This document shows positions 32,575 through 44,329 of a stretch of 64,000 nt of DNA, piece after piece. Position 1 is the first letter of the stretch. Each line of letters begins with the position of its first letter. Source of the stretch: Hygrophila difformis (Eukaryota; Streptophyta; Magnoliopsida; Lamiales; Acanthaceae); the NCBI GenBank assembly GCA_030278955.1, contig JAOANR010000009.1:42110245-42174244 (forward strand), in the 5' to 3' direction. The position numbers were made by a program, and so were the translations under genes. The notes beneath the pieces are model-generated. The model worked only from the letters and a program-made list of their open reading frames with translations. It did not search any database and was not told the DNA's origin.

Positions 32575-33168
32575 GGTTGAAGAACTCAAAGTAGTGACAT
32601 TCCAATTCTCATGTTACATCTATGAATGTCATTGTGCCTTGGTTGAACATTTGGAGAAGATGAATTTCGTGAGTCTACACATAAAGGTGACGATAATATG
32701 TGTGGGAATCTTCCAAGGCATTCTTCATGTTGACACGACGCTTTCAAAGACAAGGAGGAGAAGATCATGGAGGATCACATCACAGGCTTCATTCGAGGGA
32801 AACTTGAAGCGGGGAGCTTTGAGGGGTTGGAGAAAGGTCTTGGAGGGATCTTCACCAAAACGGGGATGTTTTGGTCAATACAACTTTCTGCTTGGCGATT
32901 AGAGTGATGGAAGATTTACGTTCGCTAATGTTCGGGTCGGAACCCGGTGTTGGAACATTTAGTGGAACTCTCCTGGATTGGTATCCCCCAGACGTAGGCC
33001 TTGGGCCGAACTGGGTCAACAACTTTCTGCTTGTTCTTTTTACATACACGCAATTTTATTCCGTTGTGCTTGATTTAGTACTAACCTACTAATAGTATTC
33101 GAAGTGTGTGTTTTTGAACAAACAGATTTATTAAGTTACACATCTCGACAAGAAAAAGGGACCCAACA
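32575..33168 (+). repeat. LTR0, right part
   Basis: Completes 21527-21939 to about 1007 bp and ends GGGACCCAACA. Contains a 57-codon open stretch (32734-32904) with protein-like composition (MEDHITGFIRGKLEAGSFEG) that stays open in most other LTR copies. Confidence 0.85.
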
Positions 33169-33582
33169 ATTGGTATCAGAGCCACACACCTTTGGGTGAG
33201 ATCCATCTTGGCGAGATGAGTAAAGGAGAAAGATTGCGTGGTGTTGAGGGGGTGTTACTCACACCGAATTACCTTATCGGAAAATCAAACAGAAGGTATA
33301 AAATTGTAACCCTGTCGATTAGATTTCACTAATCTTTTGTGTTATTTTTTTAACAGGAATCAAATTCAAGGGGAGTTTAAGTGATGTTTGATTTGAGGGA
33401 GAATTTTTGTTTGTTAGGATATCATAGCAAATGCTCCATGTTTTTAACGTTGAATATTTTGATGTACGGAGCATTAGATTTGTTGGGGTTTATGTTTGGG
33501 TGTTTTTCTTTGCTTTATTCTTTTATGTTCAACATCGGGTTGCATTTGTAAATGGCCTACATTCTGCCAAAAAGGGGGAGAT
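33169..33582 (+). mobile_element. Internal region of the short LTR element
   Basis: Primer site TGGTATCAGAGC at 33171-33182 and polypurine tract AAAAAGGGGGAGAT just before 33583. It has a pyrimidine tract ending in AACAG near 33357 that looks like a 3' splice site, but no gag or pol. Sister copies: 34577-34990, 37645-38058, 38684-38966 (deleted), 39960-40373, 41368-41781, 42775-43188. Confidence 0.85.
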
Positions 33583-34576
33583 TGTTGGGACCAGATTTTG
33601 TTTATGTGTTCCACCCGATGTTCGAACACCAGACTGAACTCCACGGCAAATCTTATCCAGAGGCAAAGTATTTATGGTAATGACAACTGCTGATCTGTGA
33701 TGATTCTCCTAAAGGATCTGGACGGATTTGCAGGGATAGAGATGCTCAAATATGGCAAGAAGATTTTCTATCCTTGAAAGGTTGTGCTATGGAATATTTT
33801 GACTAGAGAATCCTGCATTAAATGTGTATATACACATTCCTTAGCAGCCGGATTCTTGCATCTATTTAAAGACCCCCCGGTTGAGAAGAATGGCGTGGAC
33901 GGGATTTTCAAAGAAAACAATACATTAAAATCGTCCAAGAGTGAGGAAGAAAATACGAGTTCTTCAACCATGAGTTAATCGATTAAAATCATTTGGTTGA
34001 AGAACTTAAAGCAGTGACATTCCGATTCTCATGTTACATCTATGAATGTCATTGTGCCTTGGTTGAACATTTGGAGAAGATGAATTTCATAAAGGTGACG
34101 ATAATATGTGTGGGCATTTTCCAAGGCACTCGTCATGTTGACACGACGCTTTCAAAGACAAGGATGAGAAGATCATGGAGGATCGCATCACAGGCTTCGT
34201 TCGAGGGAAACTTGAAGCGGGGAGCTTTGAGGGGTTGGAGAAAGGTCTTGGAGGGATCTTCACCAAAACGGGGATGTTATGGTCAATACAACTTTCTGCT
34301 TGGCGATTGGAGTGATGGCAGATTTACGTTTGCTAATGTTCGGGTCGGAACCCGGTGTTGGAACATTTAGTGGAACTCTCCTGGATTGGTATCCCCCAGA
34401 CGTAGGCCTTGGGCCGAACTGGGTCAACAACTTTCTGTTTGTTCTTTTTACTTACACGCACTTTTATTCCGCTGTGCTTGATTTAGTACTAACCTACTAA
34501 TAGTATTCGAAGTGTGTGTTGTTGAACAAACAGATTTATTAAGTTACACATCTCGACAAGAAAAACGGACCCAACA
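33583..34576 (+). repeat. LTR1 of the short element
   Basis: 994 bp, TGTTGGG...CCCAACA. TATA-like CTATTTAAAG near 33861. Confidence 0.85.
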
Positions 34577-34990
34577 ATTGGTATCAGAGCCACACACCTT
34601 TGGGTGAAATCCATCTTGACGAGATAAGTAAAGGAGAAAGATTGCGTGGTGTTGAGGGGGAGTTACTCACGCCGAATTACCTTATCAGAAAATCAAACAG
34701 AAGGTATAAAATCGTAACCCAGTCGATTTGATTTCACTAATCCTGAGTGTTATTTTTTTAACAGGAATCAAATTTAAGGGGAGTTTAAGTGATGTTTGAT
34801 TTGAGGGAGAATTTTTGTTTGTTAGGATATCATAGTAAATGCTCCATGTTTTTAACGTTGAATATTTTGATGTACGGATCATTATATTTGTTGGGGTTTA
34901 TGTTTGGGTGTTTTTCTTTGCTTTATTCTTTTATGTTCAACATCGGGTTGCATTTGTAATTGGCCCACATCCTGCCAAAAAGAGGGAGAT
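34577..34990 (+). mobile_element. Internal region between LTR1 and LTR2
   Basis: Primer site near 34579-34590; polypurine AAAAAGAGGGAGAT. Confidence 0.85.
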
Positions 34991-35849
34991 TGTTGGGACC
35001 AGATTTTGTTGTATGTGTTCCACCCGATGTTCGAACACCAGACTGAACTCCACGGCAAATCTTATCCAGAGGCAAAGTATTTATGGTAATGACAGCTGCT
35101 GATCTGGATGATTCTCCTAAATGATCTGGACGGATTTGTAGGGATAGAGATGCTCAAATATGGCAAGAAGATTTTCTATCCTTGGAAGGTTGTGCTATGG
35201 AATATTTTGGCTAGAGAACCTGCATTAAATGAGTATACACACATTCCTTAGCAGTCGGATTCTTGCATCTATTTAAAGACCCCCCGGTTGAGAAGAATGG
35301 CGTGGACGAGATTTTCAAAGAAAACAATACATTAAAATCGTCCAAGAGTGAGGAAGAAAATACGAGTTCTTCAACCATGAGTTAATCGATTAAAATCATT
35401 TGGTTGAAGAACTTAAAGCAGTGACATTCCGATTCTCATGTTACATCTATGAATGTCATTGTGCATTGGTTGAACATTTGGAGAAGATGAATTTCATAAA
35501 GGTGACGATAATATGTGTGGGCATTTTCCAAGGCATTCGTCATGTTGACACGACGCTTTCAAAGACAAGGATGAGAAGATCATGGAGGATCGCATCACAG
35601 GCTTCGTTCGAGGGAAACTTGAAGCGGGGAGCTTTGAGGGGTTGGAGAAAGGTCTTGGAGGGATCTTCACCAAAACGGGGATGTTTGGGTCAATACAACT
35701 TTCTGCTTGGCAATTGGAGTGATGGCAGATTTACGTTTGCTAATGTTCGGGTCGGAACCCGGTGTTGGAACATTTAGTGGAACTCTCCTGGATTGGTATC
35801 CCCCAAACGTAGGCCTTGGGCCGAAATGGGTCAACAACTTTCTGTTTGT
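34991..35849 (+). repeat. LTR2, right end lost
   Basis: Stops at TCTGTTTGT, where it joins Aurora-intron sequence through the shared bases TGT (35847-35849). Confidence 0.85.
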
Positions 35850-36637
35850 GACCTGTAGAAACTTTTATAGTAATTGACAAATAATTTTGAATCCACTCTT
35901 TTGCTTCAAATACAATAGCATTTGTTTGTATTTTTTCATAGAAAGTTATTCTCTGAAAAATCACAATAAAAATTACCATATGCAAAACTTAGGGTAAGAC
36001 GCTAAGTGCTTGACTGCTTTTGTGTAAATTAGGTTTTTCCTCTCCAACATCTCATAGGACTTGGGCGATTTGTTTAGATAGAAAGCGAATTTCCGGTATC
36101 ACAATGCCTTCATTTTAGCATAAAATTGCTTGATCCTTACTCACTTTCCTTTTTCTCCCAGTTTCCAGGGGGAACTACAAATTGCTGACTTTGGTTGGTC
36201 AGTTCGTGTTTTCGATCGCAGACGAACAATGCGTGGAACTCTGGATTATCTTCCACCAAAGATGGGTGAGTGTCAGATTATTCCATAACATATTTTGCAT
36301 ATGATTGGGCATTGTTGGTAGTGTAACATGTTTGTGTATCCTTAATAATACCACAAGCAAGGTAAGTTTTTTTTTTTCTTTTTTGGTGCATTCAATTATT
36401 TATTGAGAATGGATAAACTTTGTAGTTGAGAGTGTAGAGCACGACTTGAGTGTGCATATATGGAGCCTTGGTGTCCTGTGCTATGAGTTTGTATATGGCA
36501 TGCCTACTTTTGAAGCGAAAGAGCATTCAGACACAGACAGAAGATAAAAATTTAACATATCGTTTTTGAACCATAATGAATTTCCATATTTCCACATCTA
36601 ATTTCAGATTTAAATTTATGAGAGAGTCAATATCAAC
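35847..36637 (+). pseudogene. Aurora kinase exon block, copy 2 (duplicated inside the array)
   Basis: Near-identical copy of 20734-21526. The same two exons lie at 36169-36265 and about 36426-36543, with the same amino-acid changes (PPK, HIW, RGT) and the same AT donor. It differs by a 2-bp shorter T run and a few point changes, and ends in ATCAAC directly before LTR3. Its presence inside the array shows that the gene fragment and the first LTR were duplicated together. Confidence 0.85.
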
Positions 36638-37644
36638 TGTTGGGACCAGATTTTGTTGTATGTGTTCCACTCGATGTTCGAACACCAGACAGAACTCCAC
36701 GACAAATCTTATCCAGAGGCAAAGTATTTATGGTCATGACAGCTGCTGATCTCTGATGATTCTCCTAAAGGATCTGGATGGATTTGCAGGGATAGAGATG
36801 CTCAAATATGGCAAGAAGATTTTCTATCCTTGGAAGGTTATGCTATGGAATATTTTGGCTAGAGAATCCTGCATTAAATGAGTATATACACATTCCTTAG
36901 CAGTCGGATTCTTGCATCTATTTAAAGACCCCACGGTTTAGAAGAATGGCGTGGATGAGATTTTCAAAGAAAACAATACATTAAAATCGTCCAAGAGTGA
37001 GGGAGAAAATATGAGTTCTTCAACCATGAGTTAATCGATTAAAATCATTTGGTTGAAGAACTCAAAGTAGTGACATTCCAATTCTCATGTTACATCTATG
37101 AATGTCATTGTGCCTTGGTTGAACATTTGGAGAAGATGAATTTCGTGAGTCTACACATAAAGGTGACGATAATATGTGTGGGAATCTTCCAAGGCATTCT
37201 TCATGTTGACACGACGCTTTCAAAGACAAGGAGGAGAAGATCATGGAGGATCGCATCACAGGCTTCGTTCGAGGGAAACTTGAAGCGGGGAGCTTTGAGG
37301 GGTTGGAGAAAAATCTTGGAGGGATCTTCACCAAAACGGGGATGTTTTGGTCAATACAACTTTCTGCTTGCCGATTGGAGTGATGGAAGATTTACGTTCG
37401 CTAATGTTCGGGTCGGAACCCGGTGTTGGAACATTTAGTGGAACTCTCCTGGATTGGTATCCCCCAGACGTAGGCCTTGGGCCGAACTGGGTCAACAACT
37501 TTCTGTTTGTTCTTTTTACATACACGCAATTTTATTCCGTTGTGCTTGATTTAGTACTAACCTACTAATAGTATTCGAAGTGTGTGTTTTTGAACAAACA
37601 GATTTATTAAGTTACACATCTCGACAAGAAAAAGGGACCCAACA
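36638..37644 (+). repeat. LTR3, sister of LTR0
   Basis: 1007 bp, the same length as restored LTR0, and sharing its GTGAGTCTACAC insertion and the phrase TTCCACTCGATG. It lacks the chromovirus, so that insertion came after the duplication. Confidence 0.85.
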
Positions 37645-38058
37645 ATTGGTATCAGAGCCACACACCTTTGGGTGAGATCCATCTTGGCGAGATGAGTAAA
37701 GGAGAAAGATTGCGTGGTGTTGAGGGGGTGTTACTCACGCCGAATTACCTTATCGGAAAATCAAACAGAAGGTATAAAATCGTAGCCCTGTCGATTAGAT
37801 TTCACTAATCTTTTGTGTTATTTTTTTAACAGGAATCAAATTTAAGGGGAGTTTAAGTGATGTTTGATTTGAGGGAGAATTTTTGTTTGTTAGGATATCA
37901 TAGTAAATGCTCCATGTTTTTAACCTTGAATATTTTGATGTACGGAGCATTAGATTTGTTGGGGTTTATGTTTGGGTGTTTTTCTTTGCTTTATTCTTTT
38001 ATGTTCAACATCGGGTTGCATTTGTAATTGGCCCACATCCTGCCAAAAAGGGGGAGAT
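37645..38058 (+). mobile_element. Internal region between LTR3 and LTR4
   Basis: Primer site near 37647-37658, polypurine tract before 38059, no coding capacity. Confidence 0.85.
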
Positions 38059-38966
38059 TGTTGGGACCAGATTTTGTTTATGTGTTCCACCCGATGTTCG
38101 AACACCAGACTGAACTCCACGGAAAATCTTATCCAGAGGCAAAGTATTTATGGTAATGACAACTGCTGATCTAGATGATTCTCCTAAATGATCTGGATGG
38201 ATTTGCAGGGATAGAGATGCTCAAATATGGCAAGAAGATTTTCTATCCTTGGAAGGTTGTGCTATGGAATATTTTGGCTAGAGAATCCTGCATTAAATGA
38301 GTATACACACATTCCTTAGCAGTCGGATTCTTGCATCTATTTAAAGACCCCCCGGTTGAGAAGAATGGCGTGGACGGGATTTTCAAAGAAAACAATACAT
38401 TAAAATCGTCCAAGAGTGAGGAAGAAAATACGAGTTCTTCAACCATGAGTTAATCGATTAAAATCATTTGGTTGAAGAACTTAAAGCAGTGACATTCCGA
38501 TTCTCATGTTACATCTATGAATGTCATTGTGCCTTGGTTGAACATTTGGAGAAGATGAATTTCATAAAGGTGACGATAATATGTGTGGGCATTTTCCAAG
38601 GCACTCGTCATGTTGACACGACGCTTTCAAAGACAATGATGAGAAGATCATGGAGGATCGCATCACAGGCTTCGTTCGAGGGATAAAATCGTAACCCAGT
38701 CGATTAGATTTCACTAATCTTTTGTGTTATTTTTTTAACAGGAATCAAATTCAAGGGGAGTTTAACTGATGTTTGATTTGAGGGAGAATTTTTGTTTGTT
38801 AGGATATCATAGTAAATGGTCCATGTTTTTAACGTAGAATATTTTGATGTACGGATCATTAGATTTGTTGGGGTTTATGTTTGGGTGTTTTTCTTTGCTT
38901 TATTCTTTTATGTTCAACATCGGGTTGCATTTGTAATTGGCCACATCCAGCCAAAAAGGGGGAGAT
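38059..38966 (+). repeat. LTR4 fused to internal region by deletion
   Basis: LTR4 runs to about 38683 and then jumps into the middle of the internal region, so the right third of the LTR, the primer site and part of the internal region are missing. Confidence 0.85.
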
Positions 38967-39959
38967 TGTTGGGACCAGATTTTGTTTATGTGTTCCACCC
39001 GATGTTCGAACACCAGACTGAACTCCACGGCAAATCTTATCCAGAGGCAAAGTATTTATGGTAATGACAGCTACTGATCTGGATGATTCTCCTAAAGGAT
39101 CTGGACGGATTTGTAGGGATAGAGATGCTCAAATATGGCAAGAAGATTTTCTATCCTTGGAAGGTTGTGCTATGGAATATTTTGGCTAGAGAATCCTGCA
39201 TTAAATGAGTATACACACATTCCTTAGCAGCCGGATTCTTGCATCTATTTAAAGACCCCCCGGTTGAGAAGAATGGCGTGGACGGGATTTTCAAAGAAAA
39301 CAATACATTAAAATCGTCCAAGAGTGAGGGAGAAAATACGAGTTCTTCAACCATGAGTTAATCGATTAAAATCATTTGGTTGAAGAACTTAAAGCAGTGA
39401 CATTCCGATTCTCATGTTACATCTATGAATGTCATTGTGCCTTGGTTGAACATTTGGAGAAGATGATTTTCATAAAGGTGACGATAATATGTGTGGGCAT
39501 TTTCCAAGGCACTCGTCATGTTGACACGACGCTTTCAAAGACAAGGATGAGAAGATCATGGAGGATCGCATCACAGGCTTCGTTCGAGGGAAACTTGAAG
39601 TGGGGAGCTTTGAGGGGTTGGAGAAAGGTCTTGGAGGGATCTTCACCAAAACGGGGATGTTTTGGTCAATACAACTTTCTGCTTGGCGATTGGAGTGATG
39701 GCAGATTTACGTTTGCTAATGTTCGGGTCGGAACCCGGTGTTGGAACATTTAGTGGAACTCTCCTGGATTTGTATCCCCCAGACGTAGGCCTTGGGCCGA
39801 ACTGGGTCAACAACTTTCTGTTTGTTCTTTTTACTTACACGCACTTTTATTCCGCTGTGCTTGATTTAGTACTCACCTACTAATAGTATTCGAAGTGTGT
39901 GTTGTTGAACAAACAGATTTATTAAGTTACACATCTCGACAAGAAAAAGGGACCCAACA
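38967..39959 (+). repeat. LTR5 of the short element
   Basis: 993 bp, full ends. Confidence 0.85.
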
Positions 39960-40373
39960 ATTGGTATCAGAGCCACACACCTTTGGGTGAGATCCATCTT
40001 GACGAGATAAGTAAAGGAGAAAGATTGCGTGGTGTTGAGGGGGAGTTACTCACGCCGAATTACCTTATCAGAAAATCAAACAGAAGGTATAAAATCGTAA
40101 CCCAGTCGATTTGATTTCACTAATCTTGTGTGTTATTTTTTTAATAGGAATCAAATTTAAGGGGAGTTTAAGTGATGTTTGATTTGAGGGAGAATTTTTG
40201 TTTGTTAGGATATCATAGTAAATGCTCCATGTTTTTAACGTTGAATATTTTGATGTACGGATCATTAGATTTGTTGGGGTTTATGTTTGGGTGTTTTTCT
40301 TTGCTTTATTCTTTTATGTTCAACATCGGGTTGCATTTGTAATTGGCCCACATCCTGCCAAAAAGAGGGAGAT
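39960..40373 (+). mobile_element. Internal region between LTR5 and LTR6
   Basis: 414 bp, primer site and polypurine tract present. Confidence 0.85.
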
Positions 40374-41367
40374 TGTTGGGACCAGATTTTGTTGTATGTG
40401 TTTCACCCGATGTTCGAACACCAGACTGAACTCCACGGCAAATCTTATCCAGAGGCAAAGTATTTATGGTAATGATAGCTGCTGATCTGGATGATTCTCC
40501 TAAATGATCTGGACGGATTTGCAGGGATAGAGATGCTCAAATATGGCAAGAAGATTTTCTATCCTTGGAAGGTTGTGCTATGGAATATTTTGGCTAGAGA
40601 ATCCTGCATTAAATGAGTATACACACATTCCTTAGCAGTCGGATTCTTGCATCTATTTAAAGACCCCCCGGTTGAGAAGAATGGCGTGGACGGGATTTTC
40701 AAAGAAAACAATACATTAAAATCGTCCAAGAGTGAGGGAGAAAATACGAGTTCTTCAACCATGAGTTAATCGATTAAAATCATTTAGTTGAAGAACTTAA
40801 AGCAGTGACATTCCGATTCTCATGTTACATCTATGAATGTCATTGTGCCTTGGTTGAACATTTGGAGAAGATGAATTTCATAAAGGTGACGATAATATGT
40901 GTGGGCATTTTCCAAGGCATTCGTCATGTTGACACGACGCTTTCAAATACAAGGATGAGAAGATCATGGAGGATCGCATCACAGGCTTCGTTCGAGGGAA
41001 ACTTGAAGCGGGGAGCTTTGAGCGGTTGGAGAAAGGTCTTGGAGGGATCTTCACCAAAACGGGGATATTTGGGTCAATACAACTTTCTGCTTAGCGAGTG
41101 GAGTGATGGTAGATTTACGTTTGCTAATGTTCGGGTCGGAACCCGGTGTTGGAACATTTAGTGGAACTCTCCTGGATTGGTATCCCCCAAACGTAGGCCT
41201 TGGGCCGAAATGGGTCAACAACTTTCTGTTTGTTCTTTTTACTTACACGCACTTTTATTCCGCTGTGCTTGATTTAGTACTAACCTACTAATAGTATTCC
41301 AAGTGTGTGTTGTTGAACAAACAAATTTATTAAGTTACACATCTCGACAAGAAAAATGGACCCAACA
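40374..41367 (+). repeat. LTR6 of the short element
   Basis: 994 bp; shares with LTR2 and LTR7 the phrases AAACGTAGG and GAAATGGG. Confidence 0.85.
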
Positions 41368-41781
41368 ATTGGTATCAGAGCCACACACCTTTGGGTGAGA
41401 TCCATCTTGACGAGATAAGTAAAGGAGAATGATTGCGTGGTGTTGAGGGGGAGTTACTCACGCCGAATTACCTTATCAGAAAATCAAACAGAAGGTATAA
41501 AATCGTAACCCAGTCGATTTGATTTCACTAATCTTGTGTGTTATTTTTTTAATAGGAATCAAATTTAAGGGGAGTTTAAGTGATGTTTGATTTGAGGGAG
41601 AATTTTTGTTTGTTAGGATATCATAGTAAATGCTCCATGTTTTTAACGTAGAATATTTTGATGTACGGATCATTAGATTTGTTGGGGTTTATGTTTGGGT
41701 GTTTTTCTTTGCTTTATTCTTTTATGTTCAACATCGGGTTGCATTTGTAATTGGCCCACATCCTGCCAAAACGGGGGAGAT
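41368..41781 (+). mobile_element. Internal region between LTR6 and LTR7
   Basis: 414 bp, primer site and polypurine tract present. Confidence 0.85.
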
Positions 41782-42774
41782 TGTTGGGACCAGATTTTGT
41801 TTATGTGTTCCACCCGATGTTGGAACACCAGACTGAACTCCACGGCAAATCTTATCCAGAGGCAAAGTATTTATGGTAATGACAGCTACTGATCTAGATG
41901 ATTCTCCTAAAGGATCTGGACGGATTTGCAGGGATAGAGATGCTCAAAAATGGCAAGAAGATTTTCTATCCTTGGAAGGTTGTGCTATGGAATATTTTGG
42001 CTAGAGAATCCTGCATTAAATGAGTATACACACATTCCTTGGCAGCCGGATTCTTGCATCTATTTAAAGACCCCCTGGTTGAGAAGAATGGTGTGGACGG
42101 GATTTTCAAAGAAAACAATACATTAAAATCTTCCAAGAGTGAGGGAGAAAATACGAGTTCTTCAACCATGAGTTAATCGATTAAAATCATTTGGTTGAAG
42201 AACTTAAAGCAGTGACATTCCGATTCTCATGTTACATCTATGAATGTCATTGTGCCTTGGTTGAACATTTGGAGAAGATGAATTTCATAAAGGTGACGAT
42301 AATATGTGTGGGCATTTTCCAAGGCATTCGTCATGTTGACACGACGCTTTCAAAGACAAGGATGAGAAGATCATGGAGGATCGCATCACAGGCTTCGTTC
42401 GAGGGAAACTTGAAGCGGGGAGCTTTGAGGGGTTGAAGAAAGGTCTTGGAGGGATCTTCACCAAAACGGGGATGTTTGGGTCAATACAACTTTCTGCTTG
42501 ACGATTGGAGTGATGGCAGATTTACGTTTGCTAATGTTCGGGTCGGAACCCGGTGTTGGAACATTTAGTGGAACTCTCCTGGATTGGTATCCCCCAAACG
42601 TAGGCCTTGGGCCGAAATGGGTCAACAACTTTCTGTTTGTTCTTTTTACTTACACGCACTTTTATTCCGTTGTGCTTGATTTAGTACTAACCTACTAATA
42701 GTATTCGAAGTGTGTGTTGTTGAACAAACAGATTTATTAAGTTACACATCTCGACAAGAAAAAGGGACCCAACA
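41782..42774 (+). repeat. LTR7 of the short element
   Basis: 993 bp, full ends. Confidence 0.85.
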
Positions 42775-43188
42775 ATTGGTATCAGAGCCACACACCTTTG
42801 GGTGAGATCCATCTTGACGAGATAAGTAAAGGAGAATGATTGCGTGGTGTTGAGGGGGAGTTACTCACGCCGAATTACCTTATCAGAAAATCAAACAGAA
42901 GGTATAAAATCGTAACCCAGTCGATTTGATTTCACTAATCTTGTGTGTTATTTTTTTAACAGGAATCAAATTTAAGGGGAGTTTAAGTGATGTTTGATTT
43001 GAGGGAGAATTTTTGTTTGTTAGGATATCATAGTAAATGCTCCATGTTTTTAACGTTGAATATTTTGATGTACGGATCATTAGATTTGTTGGGGTTTATG
43101 TTTGGGTGTTTTTCTTTGCTTTATTCTTTTATGTTCAACATCGGGTTGCATTTGTAATTGGCCCACATCCTGCCAAAAAGGGGGCGAT
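42775..43188 (+). mobile_element. Internal region between LTR7 and LTR8
   Basis: 414 bp; polypurine tract interrupted (GGGGGCGAT). Confidence 0.85.
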
Positions 43189-44193
43189 TGTTGGGACCAG
43201 ATTTTGTTGTATGTGTTCCACCCGATGTTCGAACACCAGACTGAACTCCACGGCAAATCTTATCCAGAGGCAAAGTATTTATGGTAATGACAGCTGCTGA
43301 TCTGGATGATTCTCCTAAAGGATCTGGACGGATTTGCAGGGATAGAGATGCTCAAATATGGCAAGAAGATTTTCTATCCTTGGAAGGTTGTGCTATGGAA
43401 TATTTTGGCTAGAGAATCCTGCATTAAATGAGTATACACACATTCCTTAGCAGCCGGATTCTTGCATCTATTTAAAGACCCCCCGGTTGAGAAGAATGGC
43501 GTGGACAAGATTTTCAATGAAAACAATACATTAAAATCGTCCAAGAGTGAGGAAGAAAATACAAGTTCTTCAACCATGAGTTAATCGATTAAAATCATTT
43601 GGTTGAAGAACTCAAAGTAGTGACATTCCGATTCTCATGTTACATCTATGAATGTCATTGTGCCTTGGTTGAACATTTGGAGAAGATGAATTTCGTGAGT
43701 CTACACATAAAGGTGACGATAATATGTGTGGGCATCTTCCAAGGCATTTATCATGTTGAAACGACGCTTTCAAAGACAAGGAGGAGAAGATCATGGAGGA
43801 TCACATTACAGGCTTCATTCGAGGGAAACTTGAAGCGGGGAGCTTTGAGGGGTTGGAGAAAGGTCTTGGAGGGATCTTCACCAAAACGAGGATGTTTTGG
43901 TCAATACAACTTTCTGCTTGGCGATTGGAGTGATGGCAGATTTACGTTCGCTAATGTTCGGGTCGGAACCCGGTGTTGGAACATTTAGTGGAACTCTCCT
44001 CGATTGGTATCCCTCAGACGTAGGCCTTTGGCCGAACTGGGTTAACAACTTTCTGTTTGTTCTTTATACTTACACGCACTTTTATTCCTCTGTGCTTCAT
44101 TTAGTACTAACCTACTAATAGTATTCAAAGTGTGTGTTGTTGAACAAACAGATTTATTAAGTTACACATCTCGACAAGAAAAAGGGACTCACA
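43189..44193 (+). repeat. LTR8, right outer LTR of the array
   Basis: 1005 bp, carries the GTGAGTCTACAC insertion of the outer LTRs, ends in a diverged GGGACTCACA, and is followed by TCAAC (44194-44198), matching the left flank. Confidence 0.8.
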
Positions 44194-44256
44194 TCAACTT
44201 CAATCTGTGCAATACAGACCATGTTGTAATCAGACTGTGTTTTTTTTGTTGTTCAG

Positions 44257-44326
44257 GATTATCCAAGTGGATTTAAAATTCCCTTTCAAACCAAGAGTTT
44301 TTTTGGCTGCTAAAGATCTCGGGCCT
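44257..44326 (+). pseudogene. Aurora kinase next exon, right of the array
   Basis: After an acceptor (TTGTTGTTCAG) the sequence reads RIIQVDLKFPFKPRVFLAAKDL, directly continuing the ...HSDTDRR end of the exon at 21315-21432 as in plant Aurora kinases. Similarity stops after KDL and no clean donor is seen. This fixes the insertion site of the LTR array as one Aurora intron. Later exons (the LVKDS...HPW part) were not found. Confidence 0.8.
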
Positions 44327-44329
44327 GTT

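Larger units (their letters stand above)
26958..32603. repeat. 2823-bp tandem duplication (26958-29780 and 29781-32603)
   Basis: The unit runs from the gag N-terminal region through leader and 5' LTR to 34 bp of the target flank, then repeats. Every landmark in 26958-29780 recurs exactly 2823 bp to the right. The join at 29781-29784 is AATT, present at both parental ends. I saw only one or two differences between copies (for example C at 29493, T at 32316). Confidence 0.9.
21522..44198 (+). mobile_element. Nine-LTR tandem array of a short non-autonomous LTR element
   Basis: LTRs begin TGTTGGGACC and end GGACCCAACA, about 994-1007 bp. Each full internal region is about 414 bp: primer site TTGGTATCAGAGCC, no gag or pol, and a polypurine tract AAAAAGGGGGAGAT. 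The outermost LTRs are flanked by the same 5 bp, TCAAC (21522-21526 and 44194-44198), inside an Aurora kinase intron. Order: LTR0, LTR1, LTR2 (truncated), Aurora piece, LTR3, LTR4 (deleted), LTR5, LTR6, LTR7, LTR8. LTR0 is split by the chromovirus at 21940-32569. LTR0, LTR3 and LTR8 share a 12-13 bp insertion (GTGAGTCTACAC) absent from the inner LTRs. Confidence 0.85.

Noticed and set aside
33993..34370. 125-codon frame repeated in every short-element LTR
   Set aside because: Cysteine-rich, no family; a different frame over the same region looks more protein-like. Conservation follows from recent duplication.
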